DNA from: AP-16 sp046727735
GTDB lineage: Bacteria; Pseudomonadota; Alphaproteobacteria; Rhizobiales; Xanthobacteraceae
Length of the DNA stretch: 64,000 nt
Assembly: GCA_046727735.1 (NCBI GenBank)
Contig: JBKPDF010000010.1
Location: 62,001 to 126,000 of the forward strand
Direction: 5' to 3'
Shown: piece after piece, positions 42,339 to 51,161 of the stretch
How the letters are laid out: every line of letters starts with the position of its first letter
Numbering within the stretch: position 1 is the first letter of the stretch
Position numbers and translations under genes: made by a program
The notes under the pieces: model-generated
The model's database searches: none
What the model was told of the DNA's origin: nothing
The model's input: the letters and a program-made list of their open reading frames with translations, nothing else

Positions 42339-43376
42339 TCATTCGGCTGGTAAGGGGCAGGCCGCCGGACTGACCGGAAGCGGGTAGTGGCACGCTACGA
42401 ACCGGTCCGGGGCGAGCGCGCGCAGGGGCGGCTCCTCCGCGGCGCAGCGCGCATCGGCACGCGGACAGCGGGTGCGGAAGCGGCAGCCGGAGGGGGGCGC
42501 AAGCGGGGAGGGCGGCTCCCCGACCGGCACGTTCTCGGGCGGAACGATGCTCGGATCGGGCACCGGGATCGCATCGAGCAGCACCGAGGTGTAGGGATGG
42601 CCGGGGGCGCGGAACAAGGCCTCGGTCTCGCCGATCTCGACGATTTTCCCGAGATACATCACTGCCACGCGGTCGCTCACCGCTTTGACGACCGCGAGAT
42701 CGTGCGCGATGAACAAGAGGGTCAGCCCATAGCGCGCCTTCATGGCTTCGAGCAGGTTGAGAATCTGCGCGCGGACCAGCACGTCGAGCGAGGACACCGG
42801 CTCGTCGCAGATCAGGAGCTGCGGCTCGAGCACGAGCGCGCGCGCAATCGAAATGCGCTGGCACTGCCCGCCCGAGAACTCGTGCGGCAGGCGCCCCATC
42901 GCGAGATCCGGATCGAGCCCGACCGCGCCGAGCACGTCGCGGACCCGGTGCTGCCGCTCGCCCCTGTCGCCGATGCCGGCGATGATGAGCGGCTCGGCCA
43001 CGATGTCGCCGATGCGGCGGCGCGGATTGAGCGAGGCGATCGGGTCCTGAAAGATCAGTTGCATCCGCCGGCGCAGCAGACGCAGCGGCTCGCCGTGCAT
43101 CCGCGTGAGGTCGCGCCCCTCGAACAGGACGCGGCCCGCGGTCGGCCTGACGAGTTGCAACACTGCGCGGCCGAGCGTCGACTTGCCGCAACCGGACTCT
43201 CCGACCAAGCCCAACGTCTCGCCGGGACAGATCTCGAAGCTGACGCCTGAAACCGCATGTACGATGCGGCCGTGCAGCTGATATTCGACGACGAGGTCTT
43301 CGACGCGCAGCAGCGGTTCCCGCAAGGGCGCGGTCGCGCCGGGCAGCATCGAGGTGTCGTGGCGCGCTACCGTCAT
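42339..43376 (-). CDS. oppF: oligopeptide/dipeptide ABC transporter ATP-binding protein (OppF/DppF)
   Basis: A 345-residue ATPase with intact Walker A (GESGCGKST), C-loop FSGGQCQR, Walker B LLICDEPVSSLD and an H-loop His. The C-terminal oligopeptide-family extension with a Cys cluster (CRFRTRCPRADARC) for an iron-sulfur site is present. An alternative TTG start at 43394 overlaps the oppD stop (TTGA); the ATG at 43376 is taken here. It is the last gene of the opp operon. Confidence 0.9.
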   Translation of the reverse strand: MTVARHDTSMLPGATAPLREPLLRVEDLVVEYQLHGRIVHAVSGVSFEICPGETLGLVGESGCGKSTLGRAVLQLVRPTAGRVLFEGRDLTRMHGEPLRLLRRRMQLIFQDPIASLNPRRRIGDIVAEPLIIAGIGDRGERQHRVRDVLGAVGLDPDLAMGRLPHEFSGGQCQRISIARALVLEPQLLICDEPVSSLDVLVRAQILNLLEAMKARYGLTLLFIAHDLAVVKAVSDRVAVMYLGKIVEIGETEALFRAPGHPYTSVLLDAIPVPDPSIVPPENVPVGEPPSPLAPPSGCRFRTRCPRADARCAAEEPPLRALAPDRFVACHYPLPVSPAACPLPAE

Positions 43377-43390
43377 GCGAATTCGGCCGG

Positions 43391-44398
43391 TCAACTCGCC
43401 CGCGTGGCGGACGTGCGTTCATCGCGGTTCGGGAGCGGGAGCCAGCAAGCAAAGCGGTGGTCTTCGGCGTCGGCGCCGGCGAGCGGCGGCGCTTCATAGC
43501 GGCAGCGTTCCACCGCGTAGCGGCAGCGCGGAGCAAAGGCGCATCCGGGAATTTTCCGGATCGGATCCGGCGGCCGGCCCGCAACCGTCGCAAGCGGCGT
43601 GTGCGGCGCCGCTTCGAGCCTCGGAATCGCCGCGAGCAGCGCCTGCGTATAAAGCATGCGCATGCTCGTGAACAGCCGAGCGGTCGGTGCGCGTTCGACC
43701 ACGCGGCCCGCATACATCACGGCGATCTCGTCGGTGCGTCCGGCCAGCACGCCGAGATCGTGGGTGATGAGAATCATCGCCATCTTGCGACGGCGCTGCT
43801 CGCGCGCGAGCAGATCGAGGATCTGCGCCTGGATCGTCACGTCGAGTGCCGTCGTCGGCTCGTCGGCGATCAGCAGTCGGGGCTCGCAGGAGAGCGCGAT
43901 CGCGATCACGGCACGTTGACGCATCCCGCCGGAAAGTTGGTGCGGATATTGGCGCAGGCGCTGCTCCGGCGCGGCGATGCCGACGGCGGCGAGCAACTCG
44001 GCCGCGCGGCTCCGGGCCGCCGCACCGCTGAGGCCGAGATGTTCGCGCAACGTCTCGACGATCTGGGCGCCGATCGTCAGTACCGGGTTGAGCGAGGTCA
44101 TGGGATCCTGGAACACCACCCCAAGCGAGCGTCCGCGCAATTTCCGCAGAAGGCGCGGATCGAGGCGCGTCAGATCCTCGCCCTCGAAGCGCACACGGCC
44201 GGCAAGGCGCGCGCGCGCCGGCAACAGGCCGAGAATTGCGCGGGACAGCATGGTCTTGTCGCTGCCGGATTCCCCGGCGATGCCCAGCGTGCGGCCGGCC
44301 CTGAGCGTCAGATCGATCCCGTCGACCGCCCGCAGCATGCCGCGGTGGGTCGGCAGATCGACCGAGACGCCTTTGACGCATAGCAATGGTGCGGACAT
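43391..44398 (-). CDS. oppD: oligopeptide/dipeptide ABC transporter ATP-binding protein (OppD/DppD), altered Walker A
   Basis: A 335-residue ATPase. The C-loop LSGGMRQR, Walker B LLIADEPTTALD and H-loop ITHD are normal, and the C-terminal Cys cluster (CAFAPRCRYAVERC) is present. Walker A reads GESGSDKT: the glycine before the catalytic lysine is Asp (GAC for GGC). That change should impair phosphate binding. The ATG overlaps the oppC stop (TGATG). The open frame upstream to 45067 is a shadow of oppC. Confidence 0.88.
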   Translation of the reverse strand: MSAPLLCVKGVSVDLPTHRGMLRAVDGIDLTLRAGRTLGIAGESGSDKTMLSRAILGLLPARARLAGRVRFEGEDLTRLDPRLLRKLRGRSLGVVFQDPMTSLNPVLTIGAQIVETLREHLGLSGAAARSRAAELLAAVGIAAPEQRLRQYPHQLSGGMRQRAVIAIALSCEPRLLIADEPTTALDVTIQAQILDLLAREQRRRKMAMILITHDLGVLAGRTDEIAVMYAGRVVERAPTARLFTSMRMLYTQALLAAIPRLEAAPHTPLATVAGRPPDPIRKIPGCAFAPRCRYAVERCRYEAPPLAGADAEDHRFACWLPLPNRDERTSATRAS

Positions 44399-45261
44399 CA
44401 CAGGACGTTCTCGCGTGGATCGGTCATCGCACGCAGCGCATCGCCGATGAGATTGAAGGCGAGCACGGTCAAGAACAGCACGCCCGCGGGCAGGAACGCG
44501 AGCCATGGCGCGATGTCGAGACTCTCGCGACCTTCCCCGATCATGCTGCCCCAACTCGGAGTCGGCGGCGGAACACCCAGTCCCAAGAAGCTCAGCGCGC
44601 CCTCGACCACGATCGTGACCGCGACGGCCAGCAGGAAGAAAGCGAGCAGCGGCAGCAGCACGTTCGGCAACAGCTCGCGCAAAAGAATGCGGGCATGGGT
44701 CGCGCCGAGCGCGCGCGCCGCGGTGACGAAGTCGCGTTGCGCGAGCGTGAGCGTCGCCGCCCTCGCCACCCGCGCGAACGGCGGAATGCTCAAAAACCCG
44801 ATGGTCACCGCCAGATTGAGCACCGATTGGCCCAGATAGGCGGTGATGGCGAGAACGAGCACGAGCGGCGGGAACGCCAGCAGCACGTCCATGCCGGCCA
44901 TCGCCAACGTTTCGAATTTTCCGCGAAAATAGCCGGCGAGCATGCCGAGCGCCGCGCCGAAGGCAAGGCCGATCAGCGGGGAGAGGAAGCCGATCGTGAG
45001 CGAGGTTCGCGCGCCGAACACGATGCGCGAAAGCATGTCGCGGCCGAGCCCATCGGTGCCGAGCCAATGTTGCGCGTCGGGCGGCATGCGGCGCGCGAGC
45101 ATGTCCATCTCGGTCGGGCTCGGGATGGGCAGGAAATTCGCCAGCACGGCGGCGGTCAGCACCAGCGCGATCCAGGCCGCCGCCGCCCAGAACGTCCGGT
45201 TCACCCGTGAGCGCCGGCGCGGCGCGGTCGCGGGATCGGCGATGGCGTCAAGCGCGGCCAT
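44398..45261 (-). CDS. oppC: oligopeptide/dipeptide ABC transporter permease (OppC/DppC)
   Basis: A 287-residue permease with six helices. The N-terminal FWAAAAWIALVL helix is followed by a periplasmic stretch containing HWLGTDGLGRDMLSRIVFGARTS, the OppC signature, and the cytoplasmic coupling loop RDFVTAARALGATHARILLRELLPN. The sequence is intact. The start ATG at 45261 overlaps the end of the broken oppB (stop at 45248). The apparent 599-residue frame that links it with oppB arises from the oppB frameshifts. Confidence 0.9.
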   Translation of the reverse strand: MAALDAIADPATAPRRRSRVNRTFWAAAAWIALVLTAAVLANFLPIPSPTEMDMLARRMPPDAQHWLGTDGLGRDMLSRIVFGARTSLTIGFLSPLIGLAFGAALGMLAGYFRGKFETLAMAGMDVLLAFPPLVLVLAITAYLGQSVLNLAVTIGFLSIPPFARVARAATLTLAQRDFVTAARALGATHARILLRELLPNVLLPLLAFFLLAVAVTIVVEGALSFLGLGVPPPTPSWGSMIGEGRESLDIAPWLAFLPAGVLFLTVLAFNLIGDALRAMTDPRENVL

Positions 45262-46197
45262 GGCGGATCCTGGGGTCGAGCACCGCATAAAGCATGTCGA
45301 CCGCGAAATTGAGCAGCACGAAGCCGACGGCGACGAACAACACCACTCCCTGCAGAATGATGAAATCGCGGGCGTAGATCGCGCCCACCAGCAGCCGGCC
45401 GATGCCGGGCAGGGAAGATCGTCTCCACCACGATCGTGCCGCCGATCAGCCGCCCGATATTGATCCCCGTCACGGTGACGAGCGTGAGCGAGGAAGGTTT
45501 GAGCGCATGCACCAGCAGGATGCGGGCGGGTTTCAGCCCCTTGGCCTTCGCCATGGCGATGTAGTTCTTCCTGTAGCGTCGCGATCATGTCGCTGCGCAG
45601 CACCCGCATCAGCACCGGCCATTCGCCGAGCGCGAGCGTGAGCGCGGGCAGCACGAAGCTGCGCAGGTTTCCGACAACGTCCTCCTGCAGCGGCACCCAG
45701 CCGGTTGCCGGCAGCACGTTGAGCCGTACCGCGAACAGATAGATCAGCACGATCGCCCACAGGAAGCCCGGGACCGAGAGCATGCCGAACGCACCTCCGG
45801 TCAAGAGCCGATCGAGGCTGCCGCCCTGACGAACCGCACAGAGGATCCCGAGCGGCACGCCGATGAGGAGGCCGGCGATCTCCGCCATCAGCATCAGCTC
45901 GAGCGAGACCGGAAGCCGCGCGCCGATCGCCGCGATCACGGTCTCGCCGGTGCGGAACGAGCGGCCGAGATCACCCTGCAGGACGCCGCCGAGCCAGTGC
46001 AGGTAGCGCCAGGCGATCGGCTGATCGAGTCCCATCTGCTCGCGCAGCGCGGCGAGCTTCTCGGGCGTCGCCTGATCGCCCAGGATCGCGACCCCGAGAT
46101 CGCCCGGCAGCAGCGACGCGATCAGGAACGTGAGCAAGGTGACGGCCAGCAGCACCGGCAAGAGATGCAGCAGCCGCCGCCCGACATAGCCGAGCAT
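45248..46197 (-). pseudogene. oppB: oppB/dppB permease, two frameshifts
   Basis: MLGYVGRRLLHLLPVLLAVTLLTF starts a normal permease up to LRSDMIATLQE. An extra A at 45565-45566 shifts the frame; the next frame continues YIAMAKAKGLKPARILLVHALKP to GGTIVVETIF. About 45413 two bases are missing, after which a third frame reads LPGIGRLLVGAIYARDF to VLDPRIRHGRA and a stop at 45248. All family segments are present, so only the frame is lost. No full-length permease can be made unless the reading is wrong. Confidence 0.85.
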
Positions 46198-46201
46198 TTC
46201 G

Positions 46202-47739
46202 CTACTCGAGCCAGGTGTCCGACACGTCGATCACGCCGCTGTAGATCTTGGGCAATCCCTTCAGTCTGCTCTTGGCGATGGCGTAGTACGTGTTCTGAAA
46301 CGTCCAGAACCAGATCGCCTCCTTGTTGATGAGCCGGCTGATCGCGCAATAATCGTCGATGCGCAGCTCTTTGTCGGCGGTGGCGCGCGCGTGCTCGAGG
46401 AGCCGGTCGAGCTCCGGATCGGAATAATTGGCGAGCGCCACCGGGCTCCCGGTGTGGAAATTGGCGTACATTTGCACGTCCGGATCGGCGAGATCGATGA
46501 TGCGCCACGGCGTGAGCTGGAACTGGCGCGAGAACGCGCGCGTCACGATCGAAGTCTGGTCGACTTGCTCGATGTCCATGTCGGCCCCGACCTGTTTCCA
46601 GAATTGCTGCAGCACCTGGCCGTTGGCGCGGCCGCGCGGGGTCGCGGTGACCAGCATCCTGAACGCGACGGGCTTGCCGTATTCCTGGATCAGCTGCCGC
46701 GCTCGGGCCGGATCATAAGGCAGCGCGCCGTCGTCCTTGCACCTGACCCAGGAGCCTTCGCCGTACGGGTTGGCAGCCGGCTTGGCCAAGCCGTTGGTGA
46801 CGACCTGCGACCACTTGTTGCGGTCGATCGCCATCACCAAAGCCTGCCGGACGCGGGCGTCGTCGAACGGCGGCGTCTTGGTGTTGAACGCGTAAACCGT
46901 GGCGCCCGACCCGGTATAGCTGTGCACGGTGAAACGCGGATCGCTCTTCGCCCGCAGGATGTTGTCGGCGTCGAATTCGTCATCCCAGACGAGGTCGGAC
47001 TCACCCGATTGCAGGCTCGCGAACCTCGCCTGTGCGTCGGGCAGCGGCCGCAGCACCACGCGATCGAGATGGGGATGACCCTTGTTCCAGTAATCGGGAT
47101 TGCGTTCGAGCACGAGACGGTCGCCCGCGAGCCAGGATTTCAGCACGAACGGCCCGGTGCCGACGGGATTGCGATTGTAATCGTCGCCGAGCTTCTGCAT
47201 CGCCGTCGGAGAGTGGATGGGTTGTTCACCGCCGCGGGCGCGATCACGGCGGGGTGGTCGACCGCGGGGTCGCGCAGATGGAACACCACGGTGAGATCGT
47301 CGACCGCTTCCACCTTCTCGGTGCTCTGGATGTAGAAAGCGCAGCGGCAATGGTTGTTCGGGTCCTTCTGCCGCATGATGTTGAAAGCCACCGCCTGGGC
47401 ATTGAACGGCGTGCCGTCGTGGAATTTCACGCCGGGCCGCAGCTTGTACATCCAGGTCTTGTAATCGTTGGAATGGGTCCAAGATTCCGCGAGCTTCGGC
47501 ACCGCTTTGCCGCTGTCGTCGATCGCGGTCAGCGTATCGAAGAGGAGCGCCGCGGCCATCTCCGCGGCCGTGTCGTAGACGCCGACCTTGATCGGGTCGA
47601 GGCCGGGAATGTCGAGCTCGAGCCCGACCGTGATGCTGCCGCCCTGCTTCTGCGCTGCCGCGGCCGAAGCGAGCATGGTAACCGCACCCGCGACAAGCGC
47701 GGCGCGCGCGGTCGCGCGCATCAAGGTTCCGATTGTCAT
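46202..47739 (-). pseudogene. oppA: oligopeptide/dipeptide substrate-binding protein gene, one frameshift
   Basis: Starts MTIGTLMRATARAALVAGAVTMLASAAAAQ (a signal peptide; read in parts) behind GGAGG. It continues as an SBP family 5 protein to PAVIAPAAVNNP. One base is missing at about 47219; the next frame resumes IHSPTAMQKLGDDYNRNPVGTGPFVLKSW and runs to YSGVIDVSDTWLE at 46202. Corrected length would be about 512 residues, normal for the family. The stop is 4 bp before the oppB ATG. As written the protein would be truncated to about 200 residues. Confidence 0.85.
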
Positions 47740-47816
47740 GACAGCTCCTCCCGATCGCGCGGCAATCATCGCGCCGGCGTCGTTGGCCGGCATCTTAGCG
47801 CCGGAGCTTTTCGGCT

Positions 47817-47917
47817 TGTAGCCCGAATGGCTCTTCTACCCGGCGCAAGCGGCGGCCAAGCGGGTGCGAAGTTCGCTGCCGCAGATCCCGCAATCGTGCT
47901 TCGGTTTTCCGGGCTAT
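47817..47917. repeat. diverged gtagcccgg-type palindrome
   Basis: Starts gtagcccgaatgg and ends ccgggctatggatg, with cggcgcaagcgg and ccgcaatcg-type inner arms. It fills the space between the SDR gene and the opp operon, and its right end overlaps the SDR stop codon by a few bases. More diverged than the copy at 9877. Confidence 0.5.
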
Positions 47918-48756
47918 GGATGGGCTTTGGCGGCCCTGGCTGCTCGCGCGGCGCGACGCTTCATCAAGGACCAATAGGATACCGGCAGCATCCGCGCGAT
48001 CCAATCGAGCCGGACCGCATCGCGGCCGAAGAGGATGCGTGCTTGCCGGCGCTCGATGCCTTGCACGATGCGCGCGGCCGCCTGCTGCGGAGTCGAGCCG
48101 GTCATCCGATCGAAATTCGCGATCCGTTCCGCCGCCTCGTTCGGGTCCACGGCGGCGGCGACGCGTGCATTGCGCGCAATCGCGGTTTTGACATAGCCCG
48201 GATGCACGACGGACACCCCGACGCCCGTATCCTCGAGCTCGTGCATCAGCGCCTCGGAAAAGCCGCGGACCGCGAATTTCGCCGCCGCATAGGCGGTCTG
48301 GCCCGCCGGCGCCACGATGCCGAAAATGCTGGATAGGTTGACGATCTGCGCGACCGGTTCGCGCCGCAATACCGGCACGAAGGCCCGGCACATCCGCACC
48401 GTGCCCCAGAAATTGATGGCGAACAGCCACTCCATGTCGGCGAGATCGATCTCGTCGAAGCGCCCGAGCAGCGCCACCCCGGCATTGTTGACGAGAACGC
48501 TCGCCCGGCCGTGTGCGGCGAGCACCGCCGCGCGCAAACCCTCCGGCGCGGCGGGATTCGCGACGTCCGCCGTATGCTCGCTGACCGCAACCCCCGATTT
48601 GCGCGCCGCTGTTGCGACTGCGGCGAGTGCCTCCCTGTCGCGATCGATCAGCGCCAGATGACAGGCGCGGGAAGCAAGCTCACGTGCGAGCGCGGCGCCG
48701 ATGCCCCGGGCCGCGCCCGTTACGACGGCTACGCCGCCGCGCAGCGGAAATGGCAT
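47914..48756 (-). CDS. SDR family NAD(P)-dependent oxidoreductase
   Basis: A 280-residue short-chain dehydrogenase. The cofactor motif is VVTGAARGIGAALA, the structural NNAG is VLVNNAGVALLG, and the catalytic Ser-Tyr-Lys appears in NLSSIFGI and AYAAAKFAV. The C-terminal part (ARIVQGIERRQARILFGRDA) resembles lipid- or steroid-type SDRs. The ATG at 48756 has GGGGGA upstream and matches family starts; the frame continues to 48792. Substrate unknown. Confidence 0.9.
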   Translation of the reverse strand: MPFPLRGGVAVVTGAARGIGAALARELASRACHLALIDRDREALAAVATAARKSGVAVSEHTADVANPAAPEGLRAAVLAAHGRASVLVNNAGVALLGRFDEIDLADMEWLFAINFWGTVRMCRAFVPVLRREPVAQIVNLSSIFGIVAPAGQTAYAAAKFAVRGFSEALMHELEDTGVGVSVVHPGYVKTAIARNARVAAAVDPNEAAERIANFDRMTGSTPQQAAARIVQGIERRQARILFGRDAVRLDWIARMLPVSYWSLMKRRAARAARAAKAHP

Positions 48757-48945
48757 GGCTTGCAATCCCCCTGCTCCCGAAGCGAGCGGCACACACCGCC
48801 GCGCCTTGCGGGCAGGTTAGCATGTCGGTCGAACTTGGCGCCTGCCCGGGCCTTCGTCGCGTCACCGGCTATGCGTTGACGAAAGCATGTCGGCTTGTCA
48901 CACCGGCATTCGGCAGCCCTCCAGCCCGGAACCGGCCTCCGCTCC

Positions 48946-50031
48946 ATGCGAATCCTGCAGATTCACTCCGGGATCAACTTGAATGGCGCCGTCCGTTACG
49001 CGGCGCTGGTTTCCCGACTGCTGGCGTTGCGCGGGCATGAAATCGTGATTCTGCAGCGGCCGGACGTGGATCTGAGCTCGGTCGTAGCGCTGCCGGGCAA
49101 TATCGAAGTCGAGCTCTCTTCCTTGCGGCGGCTGCCGGGCGAAGTCCAGCGCATTGCCCGGGTCTGCCGGGAGCGGCGCATCGACGTCATTCACACGCAC
49201 AAGAGCAGCGCGCACGCGTTTGGAGCGCTGCTTCGGCTGTTCTATCGCCTGCCGTGTGTCGCGACCGCGCACAGCCTGAACTGGCAGGTGCACTGGGCCG
49301 TGAACGATCGGGTCGTGTGCCACAACGAGGAATCCATGCGCTTCATGCACCATTGGAATCTCGTGCCGTGGCGCAAGCTGCGGAAGGTGCCGGCCTTTGT
49401 CGAGGAATCCTATCTCGGCGCCGCCGCAGAGGGGCCGGACGCCACGCGTCGGCGCCTGAATATCCCGCAGGGCCGCAAGGTCCTGGTCACGGTCGGCAAT
49501 GTCGAGCGCCGCAAGGGGATTGCCGACATCGTCGAGGCGATGCCGGCGGTATCGGCCGCCGGCATCGATGCCTGCGTGATCGTCGCCGGCTGGTTCCACA
49601 GCCTCGGCTACCGTGCCGAGGTCGAGACGCGCGCCCGTGCGCTCGGGATCCAGGACCGGGTGATCTGGCTCGAGCGCGCCTCGGACCGCGACATCGGCCA
49701 TCTGCTGCGCGCTGCGGACCTTTACGTGCAAGCCTCTCGCGTCGAGACCGGGCCCCTCGTCGTGCTGGAAGCGATGGCGCTCGGTCTGCCGGTCGTGGGG
49801 ACGATCTGCGGCTCGATGCCAGATTTCATCGCGCCCGGCCTCACCGGAGAGCTGGTGCCGCCCGGCAATCCGAAGGCGCTCGGTCAAGCCATCGCGCGTG
49901 TGCTCGGCGATCCGGTGCGCGCAACCGCCATGGGGTGCGCGGGCCGGGCACGCTTCGCCGCGGAGTTCAGCGCCGAGGTGAACGTGCCGAAGCTCGAGGC
50001 GATCCTCGCCGAAACCGCCGGGCAGAACTAG
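48946..50031 (+). CDS. glycosyltransferase, GT4-like (GT-B fold)
   Basis: A 361-residue sugar transferase. The N-terminal acceptor domain begins MRILQIHSGINLNGAVRYAALVSRLL (read in parts) with DVIHTHKSSAHAFG; the C-terminal donor domain contains VGNVERRKGIADIVEAM and the nucleotide-sugar binding E-x7-E region (VETGPLVVLEAMALGLPVVGT). Members act in exopolysaccharide or lipopolysaccharide assembly. It stands alone here, divergent from the SDR gene, with no other polysaccharide genes nearby. Confidence 0.9.
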   Translation: MRILQIHSGINLNGAVRYAALVSRLLALRGHEIVILQRPDVDLSSVVALPGNIEVELSSLRRLPGEVQRIARVCRERRIDVIHTHKSSAHAFGALLRLFYRLPCVATAHSLNWQVHWAVNDRVVCHNEESMRFMHHWNLVPWRKLRKVPAFVEESYLGAAAEGPDATRRRLNIPQGRKVLVTVGNVERRKGIADIVEAMPAVSAAGIDACVIVAGWFHSLGYRAEVETRARALGIQDRVIWLERASDRDIGHLLRAADLYVQASRVETGPLVVLEAMALGLPVVGTICGSMPDFIAPGLTGELVPPGNPKALGQAIARVLGDPVRATAMGCAGRARFAAEFSAEVNVPKLEAILAETAGQN

Positions 50032-50032
50032 C

Positions 50033-50431
50033 TCAAGCCGCCTTCCGCTGGCCTGCCGGATGCGGCATGCAGCCGATCAATGCCTTGAGGCAGCGGTCGA
50101 GATCGGCTTCCCCGAACGGTTTCCTGAGCACCGGTACGTGCGCAAACCGCTCTTCGATCGCACCGTCCCAGGCGGTGACGAAGGCGAACGGTACCCCGTC
50201 GGCTTCGAGCCGCTCCGCGACCCCATAGACGGTTTCGCCGCCGGTCAGCTTCACATCGAGCAGCGCGGCATCGCAGGACGCGGTTTGGATGAGCGCGAGC
50301 GCATCGCGGATGCTCGCGGCTGGGCCGAGCACGCTGCCGCCGTTACGGCGAACCGCATCCTCCATTTCCAGGGCAATAAGGGAATAATCCTCTACAATGA
50401 GGATCGTGAAATCCCGCGCACACGCGCGCAT
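50033..50431 (-). CDS. single-domain response regulator
   Basis: A 132-residue CheY-like receiver without an output domain. The acidic pair is in VED near residue 14-15, the phospho-acceptor is Asp59 (ALLDVKL), and the conserved Lys104 is in RKPFG. The pattern TILIVEDYSLIALEMEDAV is frequent in alphaproteobacterial stand-alone receivers. No histidine kinase is adjacent. It ends 2 bp from the convergent glycosyltransferase stop. Confidence 0.93.
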   Translation of the reverse strand: MRACARDFTILIVEDYSLIALEMEDAVRRNGGSVLGPAASIRDALALIQTASCDAALLDVKLTGGETVYGVAERLEADGVPFAFVTAWDGAIEERFAHVPVLRKPFGEADLDRCLKALIGCMPHPAGQRKAA

Positions 50432-50776
50432 GGCCGCCTCCCCAGCCGCCCATATTTTCGCGCTTCCGCCGACGAGCAGTCGGCAGGCCGCTGTTGTTTT
50501 TCGGAGCGGTCTCGATCAACGTACTTTGCCCTCGGAACTCGCCAGAGTCGAGTCGATTCGCGAGTCGCGAGGACGAAACTGCGTCCAAAAACGATCACAT
50601 CGCGGTGTGCGTTTGCCTCGAGACCAACGCCGCCTGGTCATCGCCCGATCGATCGGCGGCTCAGATCGGGGAACGCCGGACGTAGTGTTCGGCCGCAGCG
50701 GCACGCGAACGCTCAGGAACGGATTGCCCGAATCAGCGTTCTGGGTTCAAGTCGCGTAGCGGCGGAGGTTACTCGC
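50432..50776. other. 345-bp divergent intergenic region
   Basis: No coding frame is convincing. The AT-richer part at 50440-50530 (catattttcgcg, gttgtttttcgg) may hold the response-regulator promoter. The right side holds the EcfG-type promoter of the small gene at 50777. Confidence 0.5.
50716..50740 (+). promoter_or_regulatory. EcfG (general stress sigma factor)-type promoter
   Basis: GGAAC at 50716-50720, exactly 16 bases, then CGTT at 50737-50740. This fits the alphaproteobacterial EcfG consensus GGAAC-N16/17-CGTT without mismatch. The -10 element ends 36 bp before the TTG start, leaving a normal leader of about 30 bases with a good GGAGG ribosome site. Confidence 0.7.
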
Positions 50777-50980
50777 TTGAGTAGACCCGACTACTATCGC
50801 CAGCACGCGCAGGAATGTCTGCGGCTGGCCAACGAAACCCTCGAATCCAGCACGAAGGCGGTCCTGATCGATATGGCGCAGGCCTGGATCAAGCTCGCCG
50901 ACCAGGCGCAGAGAAACCGGCGTTTCGACCTCGTTCAGGCGGTGCCCGTCCGACCAATTCCGGCCGGATCGCACGGCTGA
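50777..50980 (+). CDS. small conserved protein (AxxC...WxxLAxQ family), TTG start
   Basis: A 67-residue protein (RPDYYRQHAQECLRLANE..MAQAWIKLADQAQRN). The motif H/A-x-x-C-L-x-x-A followed by MA-x-x-W-x-x-LADQ defines a small Rhizobiales family of unknown function; the broken gene at 41707 and the one at 41949 are related. The TTG at 50777 is chosen because GGAGG lies eight bases upstream and an EcfG promoter is well placed. The frame extends back to 50060 but without homology. Likely induced in the general stress response. Confidence 0.78.
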   Translation: MSRPDYYRQHAQECLRLANETLESSTKAVLIDMAQAWIKLADQAQRNRRFDLVQAVPVRPIPAGSHG

Positions 50981-51161
50981 GCCGCTCCGCGCCACTCTTC
51001 GCGGCCCCCCGCGCTGCCGCGGGGCGCGGAATGGCGCCGGGAGTGTGAAGGCCTCGAAATTCCAGGACGCCCCTCGACCCCCTCCTGCGCCTGGCCTTGC
51101 TTCACTTGTGGGCGGCGCGCATGCTGGCCCTCCGATCGGAGGCCAACATTGCGAGGCGATC

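Noticed and set aside
44398..46197. A continuous 599-residue frame that looks like an OppB-OppC fusion
   Set aside because: The middle of this frame is nonsense while oppB sequence continues in the two other frames; the apparent fusion is a by-product of two frameshifts. oppC has its own start at 45261.
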